A stretch of DNA of 38,858 bases, taken from NCBI GenBank assembly GCA_011526585.1, contig WYBB01000132.1, positions 1-38,858 of the forward strand, written 5' to 3'. The notes below the pieces were generated by a model. That model did no database searches, was not told the DNA's origin, and saw only the letters and a list, made by a program, of their open reading frames with translations. Origin of the DNA: Deltaproteobacteria bacterium. Lineage in GTDB: Bacteria > Myxococcota_A > UBA9042 > PHBI01. The position numbers and the translations under genes are program-made. Positions 1 to 7,562 of the stretch are shown piece after piece; within the stretch, counting starts at the first letter, position 1; each line of letters begins with the position of its first letter.

Positions 1-612
1 CACTCCGCGAGGTGCTCGCGAATGAGGGTCTCGATCTGCTGTTCCAATCGCTCGATGTCCGTCGTCTTCATGCGGCTGGGTTCGCATCTCGCGGCCGATG
101 CCGCTACCCCGCCCCTGAACGGATACGTGAGGAACATCGCGCTCAATCCCCGCCTCGATGTCTCCGCGCACGCGCTCGCGCTCACGACCGAGCAAGGGAG
201 TGTCGCGTTCTATGAGAGCGCCGAGGCGGGCAACGGAGGGCTCGGTTCCCTCTTCCAGGCCGACAACACGGTGAAGCGTCCCGTGTGGGTGCATGCCGAA
301 CGAGGTGATGCGCTGCTGGAGCGAGGCGTGCCAGCACCCGACTTGATCAAGATCGACGTCGAGGGTTTCGAGCTCGAGGTGTTACGAGGACTCGAACGAA
401 CACTCATCGAGCGGCGACCGCGCCTCGTCGTCGAGAGCTCGGGATATCGTTTGTCTGCACGCGGGCTCGCACCAGATGCGGTGGTCAGGGCGCTTTGCTC
501 CTTGGGCTACTCGGTGAGCGTCATCGATCCACGCCGACATGATGGAAGCACTCGGCCGATCGAAGCGCATGAGCTGAGGCGGAACCTCGATCTCGCCGCG
601 GTTCCGGCGTGA
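1..612 (+). CDS. FkbM-family methyltransferase, N-terminally incomplete
   Basis: The C-terminal two thirds reads as an FkbM-type SAM-dependent O-methyltransferase. There is an asparagine-rich helix start (RNIALNP), a 'G..AFYES' strand, the family hallmark IKIDVEGFELEVLRGL and a following RRPRLVVE strand. Such enzymes usually methylate sugars or polysaccharide precursors, which fits the polysaccharide genes that follow. The frame is open from base 1, so the gene may begin outside the window; internal ATGs lie at 22, 52 and 70. What is odd is that the segment before RNIALNP shows neither the glycine-rich SAM motif (DVGAN type) nor the FEP motif that normally sits about 10 residues upstream. The next frame (3-215) reads LREVLANEGLDLLF, so a frameshift or an eroded N terminus is possible. 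Family assignment is firm; intactness is doubtful. Confidence 0.7.
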   Translation, partial: HSARCSRMRVSICCSNRSMSVVFMRLGSHLAADAATPPLNGYVRNIALNPRLDVSAHALALTTEQGSVAFYESAEAGNGGLGSLFQADNTVKRPVWVHAERGDALLERGVPAPDLIKIDVEGFELEVLRGLERTLIERRPRLVVESSGYRLSARGLAPDAVVRALCSLGYSVSVIDPRRHDGSTRPIEAHELRRNLDLAAVPA

Positions 613-753
613 CGTCCTTCGGGCGCGGGGAGGAGCACGGGGGATCACCGCGAGACTCGGACGTCTCGATGACTCGACTTCGACCGCGGGGCGCTACCCC
701 ACTTTCGCTGCACGCCCCTTGACCTGCACACCGCGGTCGGGCAACGAACCACA

Positions 754-2160
754 GTGCTCGCAACGCCCACACCGCGTACGCTTTCGTTCGTTCGTTGGGG
801 CGCATTCGGTCTGCTCGTGGTCTCTGCGTTTCCCTGGGCGACCTTCGAGGTGGGCGCGATCGGGCTCATCATCGCGTGGGCGGCGCTGTGTGCGCTGCTG
901 CTCTCGTTGGCGCTGAGCCAACGGCTCATCCTCACGATGACGGTGCTGACCGGGTTCGCGCTGGCCTATAGCCAGCGCATGGGGGACGCACTGACCGAGG
1001 GCCTGGTGACGGCGGGCGTCGGTGTTGGTTCGGAGTGGGTCTTGAGTGGCCTCTTGATGCTCGCTGCGTTCATGGCAACCACCCTGGCGGCCAGCGCTTC
1101 ACTGCGAAGAGCGCTCGATCGCTTCTCCGTGCGCCGCTCGTCCCCGCCTCCGGGCATGCTCGAGGCGTTGGACGTGGGCGTCTTGGCGTTCCTCGCCATC
1201 ACCGCGATCGCCGCCTGGACGACCGGTGCGTGGAGCTACTGGGGCGATTCCCGCGAGAGCGTCGCCGCGAGCGGCGGCATTCGCCTCGAGCTCTCGTACC
1301 CTGCGGCGCTCATCGGGATCGTCGGGCACGGGGTCCTGACAGGTGGCGACTCCGGATTGCTCCGGCGGTGGCCGAGGGCGGGATGGGTGATCGGGGCGGT
1401 CGTCGTGGTGCTGCTGTTCATCCTGCAGTCCCGTCGGCTCATGATCGGTGCGGGCATGCTGGTGGCGATCGGTTGGCTCTGCTCCGAGCGGCTCGCGCGG
1501 GCGCCGCTACGAAAGCTGGCGTCGCGGATCGTACTCCTCGTCGCGGGTATCGGCGTGCTTGCGCTCGCATCGTTCGGGTGGCGTGAGCTCTCGGGAGAGC
1601 CGCAGCTCGGGATACGGGCCCGCATGGAACGCGCGCTGGGATCCCTGACCAGCGAGGAGGGTCTGGCCGCGGTGGAGGAGCGGCTCACGTACCTCTGGTT
1701 CGATGCGGTGACGCAGGAGCTCGTGAGCGAGCACGGGGCAGGGATCGACGGGTTCGATCTGCTCGAGAGCGATCTGGTTCGCGCGGTGCCGAGGCTGATC
1801 ATGCCGAGCAAGGCTCAGGTGCCGTCGATCTCGTGCGAGAGCGCCTTCGATGGGTTCGGTCTGCCGGCCGATCTGCCCTGCACTCCGACCGCAGAAGGGT
1901 TCCTGGTCGCCGGCGTCCCGGGAGTGCTCCTCGCTGGCCTCCTGTGGGGTCTCATTCTGGGTCTTGGCGATCTCGTCATCGTCCGCGGGCCGAGTCTAGC
2001 GAGCGTCTTCGCCTTCACCGGGCTCATGCCGCTGCTTGTGCTCGAGGGCGGGCTCTTCGGGGTCATCGACGCGTTGCGGAGCGGCTTCCTCGGGTTTGCG
2101 GTCACGGCCATAGTCGCCTACGGCGTGTGGTTCTTCATGAGGCCGATCAACCCGCGATGA
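754..2160 (+). CDS. Multi-pass membrane protein, polysaccharide polymerase-like
   Basis: This 468-residue protein consists largely of hydrophobic helices (roughly 10 or more membrane segments). It has an alanine/leucine-rich N-terminal half, a hydrophilic stretch around residues 285-385 and a C-terminal run of helices ending in VWFFMRP. The segment TAEGFLVAGVPGVLLAGLLW resembles the G-x-x-G-containing helix near the end of Wzy/O-antigen polymerase-like proteins, and the large loop before it fits that layout. With the FkbM methyltransferase upstream and a polysaccharide operon nearby, a role in polymerising or exporting a surface glycan is the best inference; no catalytic motif proves it. The start is GTG at 754; the 141-bp gap before it shows no clear ribosome-binding site. 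It converges on the Uma2 gene with a 37-bp gap. Confidence 0.6.
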   Translation: MLATPTPRTLSFVRWGAFGLLVVSAFPWATFEVGAIGLIIAWAALCALLLSLALSQRLILTMTVLTGFALAYSQRMGDALTEGLVTAGVGVGSEWVLSGLLMLAAFMATTLAASASLRRALDRFSVRRSSPPPGMLEALDVGVLAFLAITAIAAWTTGAWSYWGDSRESVAASGGIRLELSYPAALIGIVGHGVLTGGDSGLLRRWPRAGWVIGAVVVVLLFILQSRRLMIGAGMLVAIGWLCSERLARAPLRKLASRIVLLVAGIGVLALASFGWRELSGEPQLGIRARMERALGSLTSEEGLAAVEERLTYLWFDAVTQELVSEHGAGIDGFDLLESDLVRAVPRLIMPSKAQVPSISCESAFDGFGLPADLPCTPTAEGFLVAGVPGVLLAGLLWGLILGLGDLVIVRGPSLASVFAFTGLMPLLVLEGGLFGVIDALRSGFLGFAVTAIVAYGVWFFMRPINPR

Positions 2161-2197
2161 GCCGCCGGTCACGAGCCAGCTCATGGCGATCTCCGGT

Positions 2198-2821
2198 TCA
2201 GCGGCGGTCGGGGCGCTCGAGGGCGGCGCGGTAGTCGCGCATCGACTGGCTGGTGGTGGGGCGGTCGAGGGCTTCGACGAGGACGGAGATGTCGAGGGCC
2301 GGCAGGAGCTTGCTGGTGGCGGAGGTGGTGTAGCCGCCGAGCTCCAGGGTGTGGATGAGGATCTGGCCGCGACGCCAGATCCAGACCTCGGGAACGCCGA
2401 GGCGCTCGTAGGCGGTGAGCTTGTCGAGGCCCGCGCTGGTCCACTCGACCTCGATGGCGAGGTCGGGGTGGTCGCCCGGTGATCGGGTGCCGAAGACGTA
2501 GCACTCGTCGGGCTCGACGGCGGCGCCGCGCGCCTTGCGCCCGATGCGCCACGAGCCGTAGACGCTGAACTCGATGCCATGGTGGAGGCAGAAGATTTCG
2601 ATCAGACGTCCGATGCGTGACTTGAGCTGCTCGTGGTTGATCGAGGGCGTCATGAGCTCCACCATGCCGTCGAGGAAGGCGATGCGCGGTAGCGGGCGCT
2701 CGCCGCGCAACTTGACCATGCGGCGGTAGTCCGACCAGTCGGCGTTCGAGAGCACGATGACGTGATCGTGGGGCGGCGCGCGATCGGCCTTGCGAAAGGT
2801 CTCTGCCAGGGACTCGACCAT
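2198..2821 (-). CDS. Uma2 family (DUF820) endonuclease-fold protein
   Basis: A 207-residue protein of the Uma2/DUF820 family, which has a PD-(D/E)xK restriction-endonuclease fold. The diagnostic pieces are visible: LDGMVELMTPS near residue 50, then DHPDLAIEVEW (catalytic D and E-x-E) followed by GLDKLTAYERLGVPEVWIW, which supplies the catalytic lysine and the conserved Y..LGV.E.W helix. Length matches the family. The biological role of Uma2 proteins is largely unknown; they are numerous in cyanobacteria, planctomycetes and myxobacteria and often sit in accessory regions. Here the gene lies next to a decayed ureG fragment and two toxin-antitoxin pairs, so it belongs to the accessory islet rather than the polysaccharide cluster. 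The ATG at 2821 is followed at once by in-family sequence. Confidence 0.85.
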   Translation of the reverse strand: MVESLAETFRKADRAPPHDHVIVLSNADWSDYRRMVKLRGERPLPRIAFLDGMVELMTPSINHEQLKSRIGRLIEIFCLHHGIEFSVYGSWRIGRKARGAAVEPDECYVFGTRSPGDHPDLAIEVEWTSAGLDKLTAYERLGVPEVWIWRRGQILIHTLELGGYTTSATSKLLPALDISVLVEALDRPTTSQSMRDYRAALERPDRR

Positions 2822-2899
2822 GGGTGGGGACTGCCTCTTCGGAGCTCGGATGGAGAGTGACCGGGTGCCGGCACAGGGTCAAGGAGTGGCACCGGGCGA

Positions 2900-3207
2900 C
2901 GCTCGCGAGGTGACGCTCGAGGAAGGTGATCACGTCGGTGAGGCCCCTCGCCGGTCTTGAGGTTGGTGAAGACGCCGTGTGCGGGCAGCCGCCGGTCTCC
3001 ACGGCGAGGATGCGCTCGGCGCCGGTCAGGGCGAGGGCGTTGTGGCGCACGAGGAACTCGGCGTCTTCGCGGGGTAGATGTCGGTGGTGACGACGGCGAG
3101 GCTCAAGCGGTCGCGCAGGGCCTTGCACAAGGCGAGCACGAGCGCGGTCTTGCCGGAGCGACCGGGCGGCCGACGCCGACGCGCAGAGGGTCCGAAGGGT
3201 GGGTCAT
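2900..3207 (-). pseudogene. ureG: Decayed fragment of urease accessory GTPase UreG
   Basis: Reading the minus strand across frames gives clear UreG blocks in order: [10 protein letters not shown], the P-loop remnant [25 protein letters not shown], then [20 protein letters not shown] and ILAVETGGCPHTA, then directly VFTNLKTGEG and LTDVITFLERHLA. UreG delivers GTP-dependent nickel to urease. The gene is broken several times. One base is missing in the P-loop (GGTCGCTCC where a GGC codon is expected) and one C is missing before REDAEF. More than 100 codons are gone between HTA and VFTNL, including the switch and NKxD regions. One extra base precedes LTDVITF. No other urease gene is present. Two single-base losses alone could be sequencing error, but the large internal deletion could not. 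Ends are approximate. Confidence 0.8.
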
Positions 3208-3232
3208 GGGGGCTGTCTCTCCTCGGCTCCGA

Positions 3233-3610
3233 TCAGTCCCAGAGCGCGGCCGGGTAGTTGGCGCGGATCGTCTGATCGGCGGTGATGAGCGGGGCGTCAC
3301 GGGCCAGCGCCTGGCCGACGATGAGGCGGTCGAAGGGGTCGCGGGTCCAGGTCTGCCGGGTTGCGTGCTCGACGACGAGCGCGAAGGGGCAGGCGTCGAC
3401 GGCGAGCGCCAGGGTGTTCGCGAGCGAGCTCAGGATGGCGTCGCCGCTGACCCGGAGACGATTGATCTCGTGCAGGTAGCTGAGCTCGAGCCGCACCATC
3501 GGCGAAATGAAGGCGCGCTCGCGCTCGATGAGATCGATGGCGCGCTGGGGCAGTCGCTGGGATGCGCTCTCGTAGAGCCAGACGACGACGTGGGTGTCGA
3601 GATGGATCAC
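3233..3610 (-). CDS. vapC: PIN-domain ribonuclease toxin (VapC type), module 1
   Basis: The 125-residue product starts VIHLDTHVVVWLY, the usual first strand of PIN-domain toxins with catalytic Asp5. It continues with Glu42 (VRLELSYL), the Asp91/Asp94 pair in RDPFDRLIVGQAL, and Asp112 (PLITADQTI). These are the four acidic positions that hold Mg2+ in VapC ribonucleases, so it should be an active RNase whose targets are probably tRNA or rRNA, as known for the family. I place the start at GTG 3610, because it overlaps the antitoxin stop as GTGA, the typical coupling in these operons; an ATG five codons upstream (3625) is the alternative. The cognate antitoxin gene lies immediately upstream. Confidence 0.88.
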   Translation of the reverse strand: MIHLDTHVVVWLYESASQRLPQRAIDLIERERAFISPMVRLELSYLHEINRLRVSGDAILSSLANTLALAVDACPFALVVEHATRQTWTRDPFDRLIVGQALARDAPLITADQTIRANYPAALWD

Positions 3611-3837
3611 AGGGTCGGCTTCCACTCCTGGGACCAGTCGAGATGGACCAGCGAGTCCGGGTCGCCGACGATGCAGTCCGGATGCGTCGGCAAAGCATTC
3701 AGGTCACGGGCGGGCGGGTCGGGCACGATGCGCAGGGTGCGACCGTGGCGCACGATCACGATCGGCTCGCCGGTCGCGAGCGCTTCGTCGAGCAGCCGAT
3801 AGATGTCGGCTCGGAGCTTGGAAGCGTTGATGGGCAT
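3607..3837 (-). CDS. Phd/YefM-type antitoxin, module 1
   Basis: This is a 76-residue protein with the Phd/YefM-like fold: an N-terminal helix-strand DNA-binding part (ASKLRADIYRLLDEALATG) then EPIVIVRHGRTLRIVP, matching the 'ePviItrhGkpvavlv' pattern. A short acidic/aromatic tail (DWSQEW) probably wraps the toxin. It precedes and overlaps the PIN toxin gene by 4 nt. Antitoxins of this type repress their own operon, and an inverted repeat with two CGTACG palindromes lies just upstream of its ATG (3842-3876). No Shine-Dalgarno sequence is visible before the ATG, so translation may be leaderless or weak. Confidence 0.8.
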   Translation of the reverse strand: MPINASKLRADIYRLLDEALATGEPIVIVRHGRTLRIVPDPPARDLNALPTHPDCIVGDPDSLVHLDWSQEWKPTL

Positions 3838-3841
3838 ACAA

Positions 3842-3876
3842 TTCGTACGTGATTGGTCGCCATGCGAACGTACGAA
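3842..3876. promoter_or_regulatory. Inverted repeat upstream of antitoxin 1, probable operator
   Basis: Two perfect 9-bp arms, TTCGTACGT (3842-3850) and ACGTACGAA (3868-3876), are separated by 17 bp and lie immediately upstream of the antitoxin ATG at 3837. Each arm contains the self-palindrome CGTACG; a third related palindrome, GCGTACGC, lies at 3889-3896. The arrangement suits binding of dimeric Phd-type antitoxins at adjacent sites for autorepression. Function is inferred from position and symmetry only. Confidence 0.5.
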
Positions 3877-3936
3877 ATGTTGATGAAGGCGTACGCTGGT
3901 GTCAAGAGCCGAGCCGAAACTGCGGGCTGGGCGGCG

Positions 3937-4374
3937 TCAGGCGGTGAAGGGGTCCCGGATCGTGAGCTCGGGGAAGAGGGTGAAGTTGCGGTCGCGGCTG
4001 AGCAGGCCCTCCACGCCGTGCGCGACACACAAGGCGGCGATGCGCGCGTCGTGCACCACCGGGCCGCGCACGCGCGCGCGCGTCGCGAAGGTCTGCAAGA
4101 CCGTGAAGAACGTATCCGTCTCGCCGAGGAGCCGGAGCGCCGGCGAGCGCTCCCACGCCGCGAGCTGGGCCCAGGCGCGCGCGGGCTGGGTCGCCGCGGT
4201 CTTCCAGATCCGCGGGTTGGTGACGACGCTGAAGAACTCGTAGACGCACGGCCAGGGGATCGCCCAGGCGCGTTTGCCCTCGGCGAGCGAGCGCAGGGTC
4301 TCGAACGCGCGCGCGTGCTCGGCGACCTCGCGGCGATGCGCGTAGACCAGGATGTTCGTGTCGACCGCGAGCAC
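3937..4374 (-). CDS. vapC: PIN-domain ribonuclease toxin (VapC type), module 2
   Basis: A 145-residue PIN-domain protein: VLAVDTNILVYAHR carries Asp5, PCVYEFFSVV carries Glu46, VVHDARIAALCVAHG carries Asp109, and GLLSRDRNF carries Asp128. The ending in LFPELTIRDPF is typical of the subfamily that reads '...F..l.v.nP'. It should be a Mg2+-dependent RNase toxin. The start is taken as GTG 4374, two bases after the antitoxin stop (TGA at 4379-4377); an ATG at 4416 inside the antitoxin gene is less likely. It is unlike the first module's toxin, so the two pairs are not a recent duplication. The 99-bp gap to module 1 holds that module's operator. Confidence 0.87.
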   Translation of the reverse strand: MLAVDTNILVYAHRREVAEHARAFETLRSLAEGKRAWAIPWPCVYEFFSVVTNPRIWKTAATQPARAWAQLAAWERSPALRLLGETDTFFTVLQTFATRARVRGPVVHDARIAALCVAHGVEGLLSRDRNFTLFPELTIRDPFTA

Positions 4375-4376
4375 CG

Positions 4377-4616
4377 TCAGGGATCTCCGTAGATCTCGGC
4401 GCGCAGCTCCGACCATGACAAGCGCTCAAGCGGGTTGTCCGCACCGGGATCGCCCACGCTGAGGTCTTCGAGATGGTAGCGCGGCGCCTGGCTCTCGGCT
4501 GCGAGCACCAGGCGGAGCCCGTCCTCGACCAGGGCGCGCACCGGGCGCCCGGTCCGCTGCGCGTGGCGCTTCACTCGCGCGAGCAGGGCGTCGGAGATCT
4601 CGAAGGTCGTCTTCAT
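4377..4616 (-). CDS. vapB: VapB-type antitoxin, module 2
   Basis: The 79-residue protein begins MKTTFEISDALLARVKRHA, the strand-helix start of a ribbon-helix-helix DNA-binding domain as in VapB/DUF2191 antitoxins. The second helix is RPVRALVEDGLRLVLA. The C-terminal part (LERLSWSELRAEIYGDP) is acidic and aromatic and should cover the toxin's active site. It lies directly upstream of the PIN toxin with a 2-nt gap, the usual operon order. A short palindrome (TATGGG-CAA-CCCATA) about 30 bp upstream is a candidate autorepression site. Confidence 0.8.
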   Translation of the reverse strand: MKTTFEISDALLARVKRHAQRTGRPVRALVEDGLRLVLAAESQAPRYHLEDLSVGDPGADNPLERLSWSELRAEIYGDP

Positions 4617-4644
4617 GGCGATACAGCCTACCCGTAGTCATTGG

Positions 4645-4659
4645 TATGGGCAACCCATA
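4645..4659. promoter_or_regulatory. Palindrome upstream of antitoxin 2, possible operator
   Basis: A perfect inverted repeat TATGGG-CAA-CCCATA lies 29 bp upstream of the VapB-type antitoxin start at 4616. It is in one of the few AT-containing patches here, as expected for a promoter. Ribbon-helix-helix antitoxins commonly bind such palindromes over their own promoter. No clear -35/-10 pair can be assigned. Confidence 0.4.
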
Positions 4660-4916
4660 TCCTGGGGTCGGGAGGGCGCGATTCAAGGGCAGAAGAGGCG
4701 GGAGTACTGGTGCTCGTGGCGGCTCGAGACAAGGGCGACGATAGAAGTCGCTCGTCTCGGATCCGGCTGCGAGGCGGTCGCGAGGAAGGTCGCGAGCACG
4801 TCGCGGTCCTGCCAGCCGAACGGGTGGCTCCCGAGGACGTGAGGCGGGCCATGGCGCCGGCGTGCACGGTGAGGTCGAGGTCTAGGCGGTGGGAGCGGGG
4901 CCGGGCACGTGCGCGG
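4660..4916. other. No intact gene recognised between toxin-antitoxin module 2 and polysaccharide operon
   Basis: This stretch has no convincing complete gene. One minus-strand frame (about 4695-4855) reads smoothly with HVLGSHPFGWQDRDVL and a stop at its end, but it has no start codon and no family I recognise; it could be the tail of a degraded gene. No terminator-like hairpin with a T-run is visible. Confidence 0.3.
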
Positions 4917-7562
4917 TCATTCGGTGGGCTCGGGTGTGGGCTCGGGCGCGGGGTTGGCCAGGGCCTCGGCGCGGGCGCGGGCGCGGGTGGCGGCCTCGGC
5001 GTCGCCGTCGCGCTGGTGGAGATCGGCCAGGCGAGCGTGCATCGCGGGCACGTGCGCGAGCGTGCGCAGGGCCGCCTGCATCTCGCGGATGGCGAGGGTG
5101 AGCTCGCCGCGGCGCTCGGCGGCGTGCGAGCGCAGGAGGTGGTATTCGCCGCGCGGCCAGGCGCCGCGGATGCGGTCGGCCTCGGCGTGGGGGGCGAGGG
5201 CGGCGAGCACGTCCTCGAGCCAGTCCTGGCGGCCGAGCTGGTTGGCGACCTTGCCGGCCTCGAGGAGCGCCGGCACCGCCTCGTCGGGCACGGCCGCGGC
5301 GGCGGCGAGGTAGAGCTGGTAGGCGTTGAGGGGGCGGCGGGTCAGGGCCTCGACGCGCGCCTGGAAGTGGTAGCCGAGCTGCTCCCAGCGCGCGCGGCTC
5401 GCGGGGTCGGCGGCGGACCCGGCGTGGGCGAGGCAGGTCGTGGCGAGCCGCTCGAGGAAGGGCGCGTCGTGCCAGCGACGCGCGCCGAGCTCGCGCGTGA
5501 GCTCGAGGTCGTCGGGAGCGCGCGTGAGCGCCCAGACGAGCAGGCGGTCGGCGCGCTCGGGTGCGTCGCTGGCGACGAGGCGGCGGGCGGCGGTGATCGC
5601 GCGCGCGGGATGGGCGGAGAAGAAGCCCTCGTGCAACGACTTCAGGTGAGGCGCGCCGAGCACGAGGTCGACCGCGCGCTGATCACCCTGCCCATCGGGG
5701 TCGAGGCGCGCGATGACGCCCAGGGCGGCGGCCTCGTCGCCGGCACGGATCGCCTGACGCGCTGCGGCTTGGAGTGTGCCCGCGTCGTGCGGGGCCAGGG
5801 CGAGCGCGCGCGACAGGAAGCGGTCGGCCTCGTCGTGCTCGCCGGCGCGCTCGGCCAGGGCCGCGGACAAGGCGAAGGCGAGGTGATCGTGCGGGTGGCT
5901 GGTGACGAGCTCCTGGCGATCGATGCGGGCGATCTCGGAGGTGGCGTGCTCGCCGGCGCGCTCGGCCAGGGCTGTGGTCGCGGCGGCGCGCCACGTCTCC
6001 GGCGCGTCGCGCAGGGCGGGCACGGCGGTCACGATCGCGATGCCGACGGCAGCGATGACGAGCGCGATCGGTTGCGCGACGGGGCTGGGCTCGGAGGCAG
6101 TGGACACGCGGGCGCGGCGGCGGACGCGGGTAGCCGGCCAGCTCGCCTCGACGACGAGGCCGAGCGTCGCGGCGGCGGGCAGGGCGACGCCGGGGAGCCA
6201 CAGCGAGAAGTCGACGAGGTTCTGCAGGGCGAGTGAGCCGAGGCCGACGGCGGCGCCCCAGATCGGGAGATGGCGGGCGTCGCGCAGGCCGAAGCGGGCG
6301 ACCTTGCCGAAGCCGAGGGCGAGCATGAGGAGCACGACCGCGCCGACGACGACGCCGAGATCGAGCAGGACCTGGAGCACGCCGTTGTGCGCGAAGGCGA
6401 GGTAGGCGTCGCCGACGCTCTGGGAGAGCGAAGGTGAGGCGACGGCGAAGCCGCCCCCGCCGAGGCCGGGCAGCGGCGCGAGCCCGAGCGCGTCCGCGGC
6501 GACGGTCCAGCACTGGGAGAAGACGCCCTGGTCGGTGAGGCCGGCGTCGCCGAGGGCGGCGAGCTCGCCGAGCCAGCGCTCGGGGCCGATCAGGACGAGG
6601 GCGACGAAGAGACAGGACAGCGCACCGGCGAGCAGGCGGACGAGGCGCGCGCGATCGTCGCGGAAGCGGCGGCGAAAGAGCGGCGGCACGGTGAGCACGA
6701 TCAGGGCGACGACGAGGAGCAGCGCATTGGCGCGGGACAGCGATGCGAGCACGCCCGAGGCGAGCAGCACGCCGACGACGAGGTGCCAGCGCTGGGAGCG
6801 CTCGGGGGAGAGCGAGGCGCCGAAGGCGACGAGCGCGCCGAGGAGCATCAGGGCGGCCGCGTGGTTGGGGTTGACGAAGCTCGTCACGAAGCTCGGCAGG
6901 CCGCTCTGCGGTGTATAGACGCCCCAGATCGCGTCGAGATCGAGGCCGTGGTGGATGAGCGCCGAGATGAGCACGCCGAGCGCGGCGAGCTCGATGTAGG
7001 TCGTGATGCGGGCGCGCGCGTCGCTGTCGGCGCGCAGGCTCGTCGCGGTGAGGAATCCGAGCGTGACGGTGAGCAGCGTGAGCACGCCGAGCGCGGCGCG
7101 GCCGGCGTCGAGCGCGAGCGGCATCCAGCCCGGCACATCGAGGCCGGCGAGCTCGGCCGCGGCGACGCGGGTGGTGTAGGCGTATGGCGAGAGGAGCTCG
7201 ACCAGCGCGGACGGCAGCGGCAGCCACTGCAGGAACGACCAGGCGAGCGCGACGAAGAGCGCGCCGCCGATCCAGCCGATGCGCAGCTCGCGCCGCTCGC
7301 GCGCGAGGCGCCAGACCGCGCCGGCGAACGCGACGACGAAGAGGCCGGCGAGCGCGACGCGGGTGACGGCGTGCACCGCGCCGAGCGCCAGCGGCGCGGC
7401 GATGACGCCGAGCGCGAAGAGCACCTCCGGCCAGGTGACGTGTCCCCAGTGCGGCAGGCGCGCGGCGACGAAGGTGTGCTGACCGGTCGGGCGGCGGCGC
7501 TCCGACTGCAACGCCGGGGGCGCGCCGGGATCATCGCGCAGCGCTTTGGGCGCGGGCTTCAC
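4917..7562 (-). CDS. O-antigen ligase/polymerase-like membrane protein with C-terminal TPR domain
   Basis: An 881-residue protein in two parts. Residues about 45-470 contain many membrane helices and the Wzy/WaaL-like signatures: the NPNHAAALMLLGAL segment, SLSRANALLLVVALIVL, a periplasmic loop (WLGELAALGD to PLPGLGGGGFAVASPS), then AHNGVLQVLLDLGVVVG, the His-containing motif of O-antigen ligases and polymerases. Residues about 520-880 are soluble, alanine-rich helical repeats of TPR type (for example DEADRFLSRALALAPHDAGTL). The TPR part probably faces the periplasm and organises the assembly complex. It is the last gene of the operon and its GTG start (7562) overlaps the wzc-like stop as GTGA, so translation is coupled. 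Expected role: polymerisation or ligation of the glycan whose length is set by the preceding kinase. Confidence 0.85.
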   Translation of the reverse strand: MKPAPKALRDDPGAPPALQSERRRPTGQHTFVAARLPHWGHVTWPEVLFALGVIAAPLALGAVHAVTRVALAGLFVVAFAGAVWRLARERRELRIGWIGGALFVALAWSFLQWLPLPSALVELLSPYAYTTRVAAAELAGLDVPGWMPLALDAGRAALGVLTLLTVTLGFLTATSLRADSDARARITTYIELAALGVLISALIHHGLDLDAIWGVYTPQSGLPSFVTSFVNPNHAAALMLLGALVAFGASLSPERSQRWHLVVGVLLASGVLASLSRANALLLVVALIVLTVPPLFRRRFRDDRARLVRLLAGALSCLFVALVLIGPERWLGELAALGDAGLTDQGVFSQCWTVAADALGLAPLPGLGGGGFAVASPSLSQSVGDAYLAFAHNGVLQVLLDLGVVVGAVVLLMLALGFGKVARFGLRDARHLPIWGAAVGLGSLALQNLVDFSLWLPGVALPAAATLGLVVEASWPATRVRRRARVSTASEPSPVAQPIALVIAAVGIAIVTAVPALRDAPETWRAAATTALAERAGEHATSEIARIDRQELVTSHPHDHLAFALSAALAERAGEHDEADRFLSRALALAPHDAGTLQAAARQAIRAGDEAAALGVIARLDPDGQGDQRAVDLVLGAPHLKSLHEGFFSAHPARAITAARRLVASDAPERADRLLVWALTRAPDDLELTRELGARRWHDAPFLERLATTCLAHAGSAADPASRARWEQLGYHFQARVEALTRRPLNAYQLYLAAAAAVPDEAVPALLEAGKVANQLGRQDWLEDVLAALAPHAEADRIRGAWPRGEYHLLRSHAAERRGELTLAIREMQAALRTLAHVPAMHARLADLHQRDGDAEAATRARARAEALANPAPEPTPEPTE

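Noticed and set aside
4695..4855. Minus-strand reading frame with HVLGSHPFGWQDRDVL
   Set aside because: Reads smoothly but has no start codon and no recognised family; listed only as a possible gene tail.
4641..6236. Long plus-strand open frame opposite the O-antigen-ligase-like gene
   Set aside because: Gly/Arg/Ala-biased shadow of the minus-strand gene, caused by GC-rich codon use; no domain.
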